Origin: Alopecurus myosuroides
Taxonomy: Eukaryota > Streptophyta > Magnoliopsida > Poales > Poaceae
DNA: 64,000 nt
Assembly: GCA_028641055.1 (NCBI GenBank)
Contig: CM054057.1
Location: forward strand, 582,829,158 to 582,893,157
Direction: 5' to 3'
The position numbers and the translations under genes are program-made. Below are positions 34,439 to 45,395 of the stretch, piece after piece (positions within the stretch are counted from its first letter, which is position 1; every line of letters starts with the position of its first letter). The notes below the pieces were generated by a model. The model was given only the letters and a program-made list of their open reading frames with translations, ran no database searches and was not told where the DNA came from.

Positions 34439-35287
34439 TAAAATAAAAAAAAAGCCCAAAAAGGAAAAAAAAAGGGCCAAAGAGAGAGGGGGCGCGCCAC
34501 TATCCTTCATACCAGACTTGTGCTTCATCTTTATCACCAATGCTTCAGTTTGGAGAAAGTTTTCATATTATCATTCATTCATAACTATGTGGAGAACTTT
34601 ACATTATAGAACTTGGCTTGTATATTCCAATGATGAGCCTGCTCAAATGAGCTCTAGGTCTTCGTGAGAAAGCAAGTTGGATGCACCCCCACTAGTTCCA
34701 TTGGAGAACTTTCATACACTTATAGCTCTATGTGCATCCGTTGTGTGGCAATCCCTACTCCTTCCATAGCTTCGGTGGTAAGACTTACTCTTTTTTAATG
34801 ACCACTTTCAGCTTTGTGAGCCTTTCTTCCATTGACCTTCCAAATCCCCCATAATGTTCTCTTTTCCATAAGATCCCGGTGTCAGGCACCAACGCAGAAC
34901 ACTTGCTTGTTTTTAGTGCGCAAATAGTTTAAGATTCAAGCATTGCATCGTGTGAAAAGCTTGACTTGATTCTTACAGGGGTTGTGAAGATTGTTTGACG
35001 TGCATGATATTTTTGTTCTTGAAAGCTTAAATCATCTCTAATAAACTTTGAGTGGTTGATAGTATTTTAGTATTGATTCATTAAAAGTTTTTCTTCTTTC
35101 TTCTTATTTGTTTATGCATTACTTGTTGATATCAAATATAGATCACAACTTTAGTTCATTTGATCCTAGTTTACATGCACTACTTTACATATTATGATCA
35201 AGGTTGTGTCGTAGCATGTCACCTCAGAAATTATTGTTTTATCATTTACCTACTCGAGGACGAGTAGGAACTAAGCTTGGGGATGCT
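34439..35287 (+). other. Element C 3' internal region and polypurine tract
   Basis: Noncoding, ending actaagcttggggatgct directly before the 3' LTR. The agcttgggga run is the likely polypurine tract. Inverted homologous sequence is found at 38428-39215. Confidence 0.6.
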
Positions 35288-36654
35288 TGATACGTCTCCA
35301 ACGTATCTATAATTTCCGATGTTCCATGTTGATATTATGTCAATTTCTACATGTTTTCTCCCTTCTTTATGTCATTTTTATCGATTTTCCGGGACTAACC
35401 TATTAACAAGATGCCAAGTGCCAGTTCCCAGTTTTTTTTTTTTTTAGTTTCAGAAAAGTTGTTCTGGAAATATTCTCGGAATTGGACGATTCGAAAACCA
35501 AAAGTCTTAGAAGTTTCGGAAGCACCCAGAAGTCTCGAAGAGCCCCGGAGGGGGGCCACGGGGTGGACACACCATGGGGTGGCAAGGGTCCCCCCTGGCG
35601 GCGCCACCTAGAGGTGTGGGCCCCCTAGCCACCTCCCGACATCGCCCTTTCGCCCATACATACTCCCCGAGGCATAAACCCTAGGGGAATCGACCTTTTC
35701 CGTAAAATACTTCCATAGCTCCGCCGCCGCCGACAAGTTTCGGGGGACAGATCTCTGTTCTGGCACCCTGCCGGGATGGGGAAGTGCCCCCGGAAGCCAT
35801 CTCCATCGACTCCACCGCCATCTCCATCGTCGTTGTTGTCTCCTATGATGAGGAGGGAGTAGTTATCCCCCGGGGCTGAGGGCTCTACCGGTACCTATGT
35901 GGTTCATCTCTCTCTCTCTCTCCCATGGTGTGATCTATATGTGATCATGAGCTTTGTAATCTATTTGAATTTGTAGATGTTACTCTTCATCTTGTGCTAC
36001 TCAAGTGCTTTATTAATATGAACTTTGGAGTCACCTTGTCCTGCGGTGTGAAGGTTACAGTGTGCACACCGTGTGTGCCACCTCTATGAAATTGTGGAGT
36101 TTCCTTAGTACCTTCTAGGGCGCTCATAGTGACAGCGTGGGGTTAACTAGACATGGGAATACAAACTTGAGGCGTGCTATTACATCCCTATGCAATGATT
36201 AGTGTTCGTTATCCAACTGGAGAGGGTTAAGAGTAGCATAGTGAGAGAAGCTATCAAGTTATTCATTTTTGTGATCATTGTTGAGAGTGTCCACTAGTGA
36301 AATTAGGAGCCCTAGGCCTTATTTCCGCTTGTTCTGCTACATGTTTGCTTGCTGCCATTCTTATTTTAGATTGTTGTTATCACTTATTATCATCCATATT
36401 ACTTGCATTTTACTCTCTCTTCGCCAAACTAGTGCACCTATATACCTGACAAGTATATTGGGTGTGTTGGGGACACAAGAGACTTCGTGTATCTTAATTG
36501 CAGGGTTGCTTGAGAGGGATATCTTTGACCTCTACCTCCCTGAGTTCGATAAACCTTGGGTGATCCACTTAAGGGAAACTTGCTGCTGTTCTACAAACCT
36601 TTGCACTTGGAGGCCCAACACTGTCTATAAGAATAGAAGCGTGCGTAGACATCA
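35288..36654 (+). repeat. 3' LTR of element C (copy 1)
   Basis: 1,367 bp, TGATACG to GACATCA. It differs from the 5' LTR at many sites and small indels (for example the long T run near 35435 and a shorter middle near 36325), which is more divergence than between duplication copies 1 and 2. This is consistent with the insertion being older than the duplication. Confidence 0.9.
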
Positions 36655-36867
36655 TTACCTTAGTTGCGATTTTCATCGCATTTTTTGTTGGTTTTAATTT
36701 TTTTTAGATAGTTGTATGTTAGTTTGAATGTATGTTTTATGAGAACTATGTATTACATTTGGTCAGTGTACTCTACCTTACTTTTAATATGATGGACCTG
36801 TTTATTAATTAATTTGGTCACTCGTCTATGATGTAGTGTAATGAATAGTTTTTAATATACTTATATA

Positions 36868-37376
36868 ATGCAAATGAACCGACAATGGATGTACCGTGAA
36901 CGACGTTCTTCCAAGTTTCTTAATGGCATGCATAATTTTCTCCACGTGGCTGAGGCAAGCAAGTGGTCGAATGGTTTCATGTCTTGCCCATGTAGTGCCT
37001 GTAAGAATATGAAGGATTACTCTAACTCAAGAACTATTCACTTCCACCTGTTTGAGAACGGTTTCATGCCTGGCTATAATTGTTGGAAAAAGCACGGAGA
37101 AAGGGGGGGTTATAATGGAAGACAACGAAGAAGAAGAGGATAATGAAAACTATGCTATGTTCACTGAACACGGTGATAGGACAATGGGGGAGACGAAAAT
37201 GAAGAAGAGCTAATTTTTTATGAGCCCGATGACGATTTAGGTCAGGCCATTCATGATGCCAAGATTAACCACGGAAGTGAAAAAGATAAATTGAAGTTGG
37301 TGAGAATGTTAGAGGGTCACAACAAATTATTGTACCCAAATTGCGAAGATGGCCAGAAAAAGCTGGGTGCTACGCC
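36868..37376 (+). pseudogene. CACTA3 transposase, N-terminal fragment
   Basis: MQMNRQWMYRERRSSKF at 36868 opens a Transpos_assoc-type domain with the Cys motif (CPCSACKN) and HLFENGFMPGYNCWKKHGE. An extra G in the run at about 37106-37113 shifts the frame, after which an acidic linker continues (EDNEEEEDNENYAMFTEH, LGQAIHDAKI, KLLYPNCEDGQKKLG). It stops at about 37376, so the TNP2 catalytic region is absent. Confidence 0.8.
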
Positions 37377-38427
37377 TTGAGGGTGTGATCAGTACAGCGG
37401 TAAGAATTTACCTCAGTTAAGAACCAAGGTTATCAATCCAGTAGGAGAAAGAAGATCTTCAGAAGGTTAATGCCACCGACGGTGGTGATGGCGCCTCACT
37501 GGTGTCAGCAACAACGCGAAACCTGCACACAACACAAAAATACTTTGTCCAACAGTAAAGTGAGGTTGTCAATCTCACCGGTCTTGTTGAAAACAAAGAT
37601 TAGACATATAGTGTGGAAAATGGTGTATGCTTGCAGTAAGTAAAGAAAGCAGGGAATTGTAGTGGTTTGTTCAACAGTGTAGGAAAATGGACCGGGTTTC
37701 ATAGGTTCACTAGTGGTGTCTCTCCATAAAAGATAGCATGATGGGTGAACAAATTACAGCTGGGCAATTGACAAATAGAGGTTGCACCGTAGTGCACATT
37801 CCTGACATGATGACTACTATATATAGTGCGGGCATTACAACAATATACATAGACCGTAATCCAACTGCATCTATGACTAATAATCCACCCTCAGATTATC
37901 ATCCGAACCCCCTTAGGTATTAAGTTGCAAGAAACAGATAATCGCATTAAGCAATGTGTGTAATGTAAACAATGATTGTGCACGCGGGCACTCACATCGC
38001 TGTTTTCTCCCTAGTGGCAACAACACATCCTCCCCTGTCACGTTTTTGTCACCCGAGCACAGGCGAAAAGAAGGCATGAACCCAACTATCGAGCATAAAT
38101 ACTCCCTCTTAGAGTCACTAGCAACTACCTGGCCAGAGTAACCCCTAGCAATGGAAAGCATGCAAGATCACAAATAACATATGCAATAAAGACTATAATC
38201 AACTTGTCATAAGTTCAATATTCAACAAACACCACATAGAATTACATAACAATCTCGATCATGTTAGGAAACTCACGAGATTTAACAGGAGGAGAGGAGA
38301 AACAAGACAACCATCTACCTACTGCTATGGACCCGTAGTCCAAGGATGAACTACTCACGCATCACTCTGGAGGCAGGCATGGTGATGAAGAGGCCTCCGG
38401 TGATGATCTCCTCTCCGACAGGGTGCC
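37377..38427 (-). mobile_element. Inverted Gypsy LTR fragment (F), truncated both sides
   Basis: On the minus strand it reads as the 3' part of a long Triticeae Gypsy LTR: ttgcaacttaata, a ggttcggatgataa stretch, ctgtaatttgttcacccatcatgct, gagagacacc, and cggtgagattgacaacctcac near its end. It has no TG/CA termini, target duplication or internal genes. It adjoins the broken end of CACTA3 on the left and inverted fragment D on the right. Confidence 0.55.
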
Positions 38428-40294
38428 GAGGTGACATGCTACCACACAATCTTTATCATAATATGTAAAGCAGAGCATGTAAATTAGGATCAAATGAACT
38501 AAAGTTGTGATCTATATTTGATATCAACAAGTAATGCATAAACAAATAAGAAGAAAGAAGCAAAACTTTTAATGAATCAATACTAAAAGACTATCAACCG
38601 TGCAAAGTTTATTAGAGATGATTTAAACTTTCAAGAACAACAATATCATGCACGTCAAACGATCTTCACAACCCCTGTTAGGATCAAGCCAAGCTTTCCA
38701 CACGATGCAATGCTTGAATCTTAAATTATTTGCGCACTAAAAGCAATCAAGTGTTCTGCGTTGGTCCCTGGCATCGAGATGTTATGGCAAAGAGAACATT
38801 GTGGGGTGTTTGGAAGGTCAATGGAACAAAGGCTCACAAAGCTGAAAGTGGTCATTAGACAAGAGAAAGTCTTACAACCGAATCTATGCAAGGAGTAGGG
38901 ATTGCCACACAACGGATGCACATAGAGCTATAAGTGTATGAAAGATCTCCAATGGAACTAGTGGGGGTGCATCCAAATTGCTTGCCCACGAAGACCTAGA
39001 GATCATTTGAGGAGGCTCATCATTGGAATAGACAAGCCAAGTTCTATAATGTAAAGTTCCCTACATAGTTATGAATGAATGATAATATGAAAACTTCTCC
39101 AAATTGAAGTATTGGTGCTAAACATGAAGCACAAGTGTGGTATAAAGGATAGTGATGTGCCCCCTCTCTCTTTATTCTCTCTTTGGCCTTTTTTTTCTTT
39201 TTGGGTTTTTTCATTTTTTTTATATATCCTCACCGGTAGGGACAACTTCCTATATTACAATGAATCATCACACTTTTAGTACTCATAACTCATAATGGAA
39301 TATCTCTGATGTATCCAACTGCATGGTCCTGCCAGTGTAGCAGTATGCATAAATAACCATGAAGCTCATCATCAAGTAACATAATGGAGGTGGATGTTGT
39401 GCAGAAATATATCTCGGATTGGATATGGAAATCCCATGATAGGTAGGTATGGTGGCTTTTTTGAGGAAGAATATATGGGCTTATGTGTAGGAGAACAAAG
39501 TCCTCCCACGGGATTTGGATGCACTGGCGAAGTTTGCACCAACTCTCAATGTGAGAAGCAATGCACAGTACCAAAGAGGCTAGCAAATATGGATGGTGGA
39601 AGTGCCGAACCGCAACATAGACTCACGAGTTAAAAGGTTGCAGCAAGAAAATCATCTTTACAAGGCACAATGCAAATCACTCCAAGAGGGTCCGTGGCAG
39701 TGACAAGTCACTGTTAGCTACCCCGACCGTAGTGCGTAACAAATGTCCGATCAGAAATGTATCACTCGTAGAAATTATATACCATTGTTTCTATCAGCTG
39801 GTAATTTAAGTGTGGCACAGTTTCAAGTTTCTTAGACCAACCATTAAAAGTTTATACTTATAGCAGTGATTCAAGTGAAACAGTTTAGTGATCTACAAGA
39901 CCATGCGAATTTTTCCACTATACCAACTATCACATAAGAATTTCTATTCCCAACCAAGCACATATATGAGACAAAAAACTCTCTATAAGCATATAGCAAT
40001 GAAAAATAGAGAGTACTAACAGCTCTAAATAAAAGATGAATGCAAAACAGGAGCTAAATAAATGCAGCAGCCAGATAAAGATTAAGAATACAAATTATTC
40101 CCATGAAAAACCGGAGCATGTCACTCTCCAATAAAATAATGCTGGGGTCGAACCAAGATTATTGCAAAAATAAAAACAAACTGAAAGAAAAAATAAAAGA
40201 CGCTCCAAGTAAAGCACATAAGATGTGGCCGAATAAAAATATAGTTTCACTAGAAGTGACCTGATAATTTGTCGATGAAGAAGGGGATGCCTTG
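38428..40294 (-). mobile_element. Inverted internal fragment of an element C relative (D)
   Basis: Reverse complement of the element C internal region: 38428 onwards matches 35220 downwards and 40290 matches about 31455. The Helitron is missing and the empty site is at 39217-39235. It is clearly more diverged than the duplication copies, so it comes from another family member. There are no LTRs and no coding gene. Confidence 0.8.
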
Positions 40295-41106
40295 TGTCGT
40301 GGGATGATCACGGCAGATGTTACCAGGGGTAACTGATCTTGGGGCAAGTCGACACAGGCGTTTGGGAGATGATTTAGCTCAGAGGGAAACATGATGGAAT
40401 TCAATCTGGTAGCCGGCGATGAAGTCGCCGAGTCTCCGATCTCACTTTATTAACTCGATCTCTTTGTGTACAATGGATACTCGATATTCGGTGATATGAT
40501 TACTACTTGGATCTCTCTTAAACTAAGCCTAGGAGCTGGTTTATAAAACACCCGCACCCCTACCTGGCTTGCCCTCCAAAGCACAACTTGAGTCCTACCC
40601 GAACACCGCTTACAAATCCTAGCTTTCCTTACCGCAACCCACAATCCGGGTTACGAGGCCTACAAACTTTGGGCCTTCCAGAAGTGTCTTTATCCTTAGC
40701 CGGATCCTGCACAACGTCCTTTGGGCCGGGTTATACCTTGGAATTGGCCTACCGGGTTATTATCTCCCCATCAGTAGTCCCCAGAATAGCTTGGGCTTCT
40801 CGAGATTTTCTTTCAAGCGCACGCTATTCCCTGCAAAAATACCAAACTCACCATTTCACGGGGGCCGGGTTAGGTTGCTTTGATAAACAGCTAGGCCTAA
40901 CTCCATGGTGGCCATATAGCAACCCGGCTTTTCTCCAAACCCATTACTCGTTTTTCCGATCCGGTAATCACGGAAAAGATTTAGGTCACATCTATCCCGG
41001 AAATCTCGTCTAACATTTAACGTATATCTCGGAAAATCCGGGCAGATACGTTTTATCCGTAATTCCCGGTTCTCGCCCATTGGCCTAGGCTTATCCTGCC
41101 GCACTC

Positions 41107-41114
41107 TATAAATA
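41107..41114 (+). promoter_or_regulatory. TATA box for the element E gene
   Basis: TATAAATA preceded by a GC-rich stretch and followed by a pyrimidine-rich region. A start site about 30 bases on, near 41140, suits the predicted leader exon ending at 41377. Confidence 0.6.
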
Positions 41115-41377
41115 GGCACTTAGGGGTTAACCTAATCCGAACGGCTCATTTATCCTTCTTCTTCTCTTCGCTTCCGTGCTCGAACTCACGGAGCACTACC
41201 ACAGAAACCCCACGCTCGTCTTTGGATCCATCCTATTGCAGGCTGCGCTCCGCTGCAATTCGTCCCGCGCCGCCGTCGACCCTCACCGCCGCATCTGTGA
41301 GCGTCTGGCCGGCAGTCACAAAGGATCATTCCTATCACGTTATTCGCCGCCGCCACGCGCTACTCCGATCTCCTCTG

Positions 41378-41893
41378 GTAAGCTTCTCGCACCCAGCAAT
41401 TTGACCTTGCAATTTCTAGATTCACTCCAGATTGGATCTAGGTCGATCCGCGAGCCGTTGCTCTTACTGCGCTGAATTAAACCGCTTAGAAACTTGCTAG
41501 CTCCTTCAACAACTTGTTGGATGATCTCATACCACCCCCCTACCGCTATTAATCTCCAATTTCTTCGTAAAATCACTCGCGAGTTCTCCTAACCTAGATC
41601 CATTTCGTCCAAACTTCCGTGCGTATCATTAACACCCGGAAAATCCTCCTTTTCCAGTTATTTTGCTTGCAGTAGAGACATGGGCAACCATCCGTGCGCC
41701 CCAAACTCACCTCAACACGTAAGTGACCAATGATTTCCACAGCCGTACTCGATACCCGGACACCTCGCAATCTTTGCTCCGGGATGCGTTACCCAGATAT
41801 TTTTAGTCTTCACACTTTCCTAATATTTCAAACTCGGGTAATCCAACACTTCCGAGACTTATTTCCTGCACCTCTTTTTCTCGCGTTTTGCAG
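41378..41893 (+). other. Predicted 5' UTR intron of the element E gene
   Basis: Donor CTCTG/GTAAGC at 41378 and acceptor CGTTTTGCAG at 41893, ten bases before the ATG at 41903. Splicing is inferred from the consensus junctions only. Confidence 0.5.
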
Positions 41894-41902
41894 GTTAACC
41901 CC

Positions 41903-44900
41903 ATGGCTCCAAAAAGGCAAGGGAAACAGCCGGCTCCGGTAAAGACTACCCAAACCATATCGGCCAATTGGGGTCGATCTACAGTAACAAAGGCCAAGTT
42001 GGACGAGCTGGCCGAACTAGGAATTCTCCCCTCTCAGAAGGACATACACTGGAGGGCACCAGGCGACGAGACCCGTCCCACTCCTGCCGACAGTGAGGTA
42101 ATTTGCTTCATTGAGCACGTGACCCGGGGATTCCGTCCTCCGGGTCACCCTTTTTTCCGGGAGGTCTTAAACTACTACGGTCTCCGGGTATTTGACATAG
42201 GGCCCAATTCCATGCTAAATATTACCCACTTCATCGTTCTATCGGAATCATACTTGTGCGTTCCGCCAAGTTTGACCCTTTTTATTGAACTATTCCAGTG
42301 CAAGCCGTGCGGCGAAAGCGGTAACGGAACACTTCTTACTTGCGGCGGGGTATCCATCCAACGCCGCAAGCACTCACCAATGCCAACCCTCAACTTAAAC
42401 TCCCACGTCAAAAACTGGCAATTGTCTTTCTTTTATTGCCATGATACCTCCCCGGACGGCGAGAGGAAGCTGCCGGGTTACTCGGAGAGTCTCCTCGAGC
42501 CTTCCGAATCTTTCAACGCCTTTGCCCCTGACTCGGACAGGGAGGCGATCCAGCCTTTGCTGGCTAAGTTGGCTGTTTTCTCGGCCCAAGGCCTTCTTGG
42601 GCTCAACTTGGTGAAGACCTGGGTGGATTTCCGGATCCAACCCAACTCCATCCGCTCCAAGTTGATGCACGAGTACTCAGGGCACACCACAGACGCGCTC
42701 CGATATTCCACTAAGAACTTTGCAACCGGCGACACCATCAAGACCATCAAAGGCTTCCTGACTGAGAAGTTAGAGGTGATAAGAAATATCGCCGGATTAC
42801 CCCCATTCACTCGAGAAAACCCGGCTCCAGCAGTAGGACCCGGTTCCCACAACTTATTTCAATACTTTAACTTGATACTGCCTCTGATTCTTGCTTTCAT
42901 TTCCTCGATCATAGGCTGAAGATCCCTTCTGGAGGATCGAAACCTCCCCCCCGTCCAAAGACCCGGAAGTGGAGGACGAACCGGCCGATGATGATGAAGG
43001 TGCTTTCCCAAATCTTACATTCGCCTTTTACCTATACTACTTTCCTATCACCCATCTTTCTTCTTGTCTGATACATACTCGACTTTCAGGGTTGGAGGAC
43101 GAGGAAGAAAAAGAAGAGGATGACCCGGAGGCCACCGAATCCGACCAGGAAGCCACAGTCGGAAACAAGAGGAAGGCCAGAGGGGTGATTGCAAAGGTTC
43201 CTTTCTCCTTCATGTCTTCTGAGCCTTACTCCTTCGAAACTATGTGCATCCTTAATGAACGGTTGTCACACTCACCACTCTTGAAGGATCTCCTCTCGGC
43301 TAAGCGCAGGGTAACCCGGAGTTCCCCGGGGGACGATCCCCTTAACCCGGGTATCCCCACTTCCCCTGCTCACCGAGCCAACATTCCTCCACCTCAGCGC
43401 CATCCATCTCCTAACCACCCACACGCTGGGCAATTCCGGGTACCGCAGCCGGTACCATTGACAACTTCGTCCGCCTCCAGCAGCGAGCTTCCGCCGGATT
43501 ATGCCATAAACACCGGGTAAAGGTCCTTTACTTGATATCCTTTTACACTTATTAACTCTTTAATATGTACTACTAACCACTCTTTCCTTTTTCCCCTTTT
43601 AGTGCCCAAGTGACCACCGATGACCCGGAAATTCCTGAAGCAAAAAGGCAAGGAGGGGAGGAGCCGCACATTAACACGGATGCTGCAGCTGATGATGAGG
43701 CTGAGGACGGGCAAGAACAAGACCCCTTCAAGGACCCAGCTAAGCCGAAGACCGCATCCCCCAAATCCTCTGAAGAGGTAGATGAAGACATTATCTTAGA
43801 GACCAAGCCGGGCTCTCCTAACCCGGATACCCAGACGATCCGGGTTTTGACCCCAAAAGTCGGAAAACTCCTTCAACCAGAAAACCAATCTGCCGGTCCT
43901 TCACGAATTCGTCCTGAAGACATGACGTTTGCCCAAATGCTTGATGCCCTCTACACCTTGAGGTCCGACGAAGAAAATATTTTAGACGCCTTGATAACAA
44001 AGCACAAGGTAAGTCCGAGCAATATCATCTGCATCCTTGTATAGTCCCCAAGTTTCGAGTGAATTACTGATTGATTTGCTTGGAACTTTGTGCAATGGCT
44101 CCAATTAACCATTTTCCTTGTGTTATCCATCTAGGACTTTGCTGCGCAATCTGAGAAGAAACTGGCCAAAGCTGCCAAACGCATCGAGAAGGAGACAGCT
44201 CTGCGCGAAGCAGCGGAAGCTGAAGCGCGTAGAAGCGGAAAAATCACAAGGAAATACAGAAAAAGGGCTCATATGGCTGAAGATAGGCTGACGACTCTTT
44301 CAGTGCAGATTGCTGATATCTATCGCGTCGCAACTGGTACAATTTCTGGACTCTGGCGATTATGACCCATATTTCATTTGGTTGGATAACCGGATTTCTT
44401 ACTCGTTACTTTCCTTGCTTTTCAACAGGTCCGGGTGAAGCTGCCCCTGAAGAAGAAGATGATACCGCCAAACTGCAACTGATTAAAGATACTATCCGGC
44501 AACTTGGTGCCGGCTTTGGATGGATTCTTGATGAGCTACGACCGCCGTGCGCTGCGCCGGGTAGCATGAAAAGTTGCTGGAGGCCTGCTCCACCATTCCT
44601 GAATGGATTTGGCATTGGAAGCGCTCATCCTGCCGTTTTGGGGTAACCCGGGGACTCGCCCTGGCTAAAGCTTATATCCCAAAGCTAGAACCGGCCAAGA
44701 TGATAGCCGGGTTTCCGGAGTTCAATCAGGACGGGTCCAAGTTTTCGCCGAAGGATTTCAAAGCCATTCAAAAGGAAGTTCGTCACCCGGCCAGTGTGAT
44801 CGCCGATAGCCTGATCATTGACACTATTCTTCCTGCATATGATGCTAACGACAAAGTCATTAAAGCAGATCGCCCCAAGCCATTCGATATGCTTGCCCGA

Positions 44901-45086
44901 TGGAAGGAAGACGTTGCCAAGATGCGAGAGGAAGCTGCACAGAAGAAGGATGAAGCCGACTCTGCGCCCGCTACCTCGACACCTATCGTCCCTCCACCTG
45001 CGCGAGTCGGCGGTGCTGCTGATCCGAGTAGGGCTGCTACCCCAAGTGACGGCAAGGGTAAGGCCAAGATGGATCCGGCGGCCTAG
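41903..45086 (+). pseudogene. Transposase_28-domain (putative Gypsy-type transposon) gene in element E
   Basis: ATG at 41903 (MAPKRQGKQPAPV). Exons by consensus junctions and frame: 41903-42832, 42915-42999, 43090-43196, 43305-43516, 43603-44008, 44135-44336, 44429-45086. Exon 1 carries the Transposase_28 region (ICFIEHVTRGFRPPGHPFF, LNYYGLRVFDIGPN, HFIVLSESYL, WQLSFFYCHD). Later exons are acidic, then a Lys/Ala/Glu coiled coil (EKKLAKAAKRIEKE), then a conserved C-terminal part (WHWKRSSCRFG, ALAKAYIPKLEPAKM). A one-base shift and a TAG near 44540-44565 break the last exon. The family is widespread in grass retroelements; its role is unknown and it is not a proven transposase. Confidence 0.7.
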
Positions 45087-45261
45087 AGTGCCGAGTAATA
45101 TCTGCCACTTCGTACTCGTTAGTCGGCCGATGTGCCGTTGAAACAATTATTATTTGAATGGTGCGCTTGTGCGCCTTTGATACTCTTTGGTGAAATTTTG
45201 TAATGCACTCTAAGTTCCTGATACACCTTGTGCCTCTTCTGGCTTAAATCTATCTACTTTT

Positions 45262-45395
45262 GAACTCGTTTGCTCTTGATATCCAACCTTCTTTACTCTT
45301 GATATGCAACTTTCTTTGTTCTTGATATCCGACATTCTTTTACTTTTGATATGCAACTTTCTTTGTTCTTGATATCCGACATTCTTTATTTTTCC
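45262..45395. repeat. About 23-bp minisatellite near the duplication junction
   Basis: Five degenerate tandem units of the type cttgatatccgacattcttt / cttgatatgcaactttcttt, with the two sub-types alternating. It ends about 38 bases before the duplication breakpoint at 45432/45433. Confidence 0.85.

Larger units (their letters stand above)
24010..36654 (+). mobile_element. Element C, non-autonomous Gypsy-like LTR element (copy 1)
   Basis: LTRs are at 24010-25369 and 35288-36654, with target duplication TTACC at 24005-24009 and 36655-36659. A tRNA-Asp-type primer site lies at 25380-25397. The internal region has only a short acidic Asp/Tyr-rich ORF and long noncoding stretches, with no protease, RT or integrase, so it relies on a partner for movement. 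It carries CACTA2 (26937-31297) and a Helitron (32576-34438). The LTR start TGATACGTCTCC recalls the WHAM/Sabrina group of Triticeae Gypsy elements, but I could not confirm the family. Confidence 0.9.
23734..36707 (+). pseudogene. CACTA3 coiled-coil and membrane-anchor ORF, interrupted by element C
   Basis: An exon enters at a tatctag acceptor (23733) and reads EVVKPEIPTDPLVEML, then a Lys/Glu heptad-like stretch (NLFEKENNDLKEKLKR ... LEEKMKLDLK) and IRKYAINQEAWYHYVVGSVV. The frame is cut at 24009 by element C. The remaining 16 codons (36660-36707) are hydrophobic (LVAIFIAFFVGF) and end in TAG. This small coiled-coil protein with a C-terminal membrane segment recurs in Triticeae CACTA elements; its role is unknown. 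The insertion falls exactly in the membrane segment. Confidence 0.75.
22858..37376 (+). mobile_element. CACTA3, truncated CACTA transposon split by element C
   Basis: The left end is at 22858 (tACTAGTAGAAAC, first C changed to T), followed by subterminal ctttagtaccggttcg repeats in both orientations to about 23110. The coding part is a small coiled-coil/TM gene (23734-36707, interrupted) and the start of a transposase gene (36868-37376). Element C occupies 24010-36654. The right end is lost: transposase similarity stops at about 37370-37376, where an inverted Gypsy LTR fragment begins. Confidence 0.8.

Noticed and set aside
40295..40775. Solo LTR on the minus strand (TGATGGGG...CGACA)
   Set aside because: The plus-strand TGTCGTGGGATG start, the TATA box at 41107 and the downstream gene favour a plus-oriented element; no matching target pair flanks 40295-40775.
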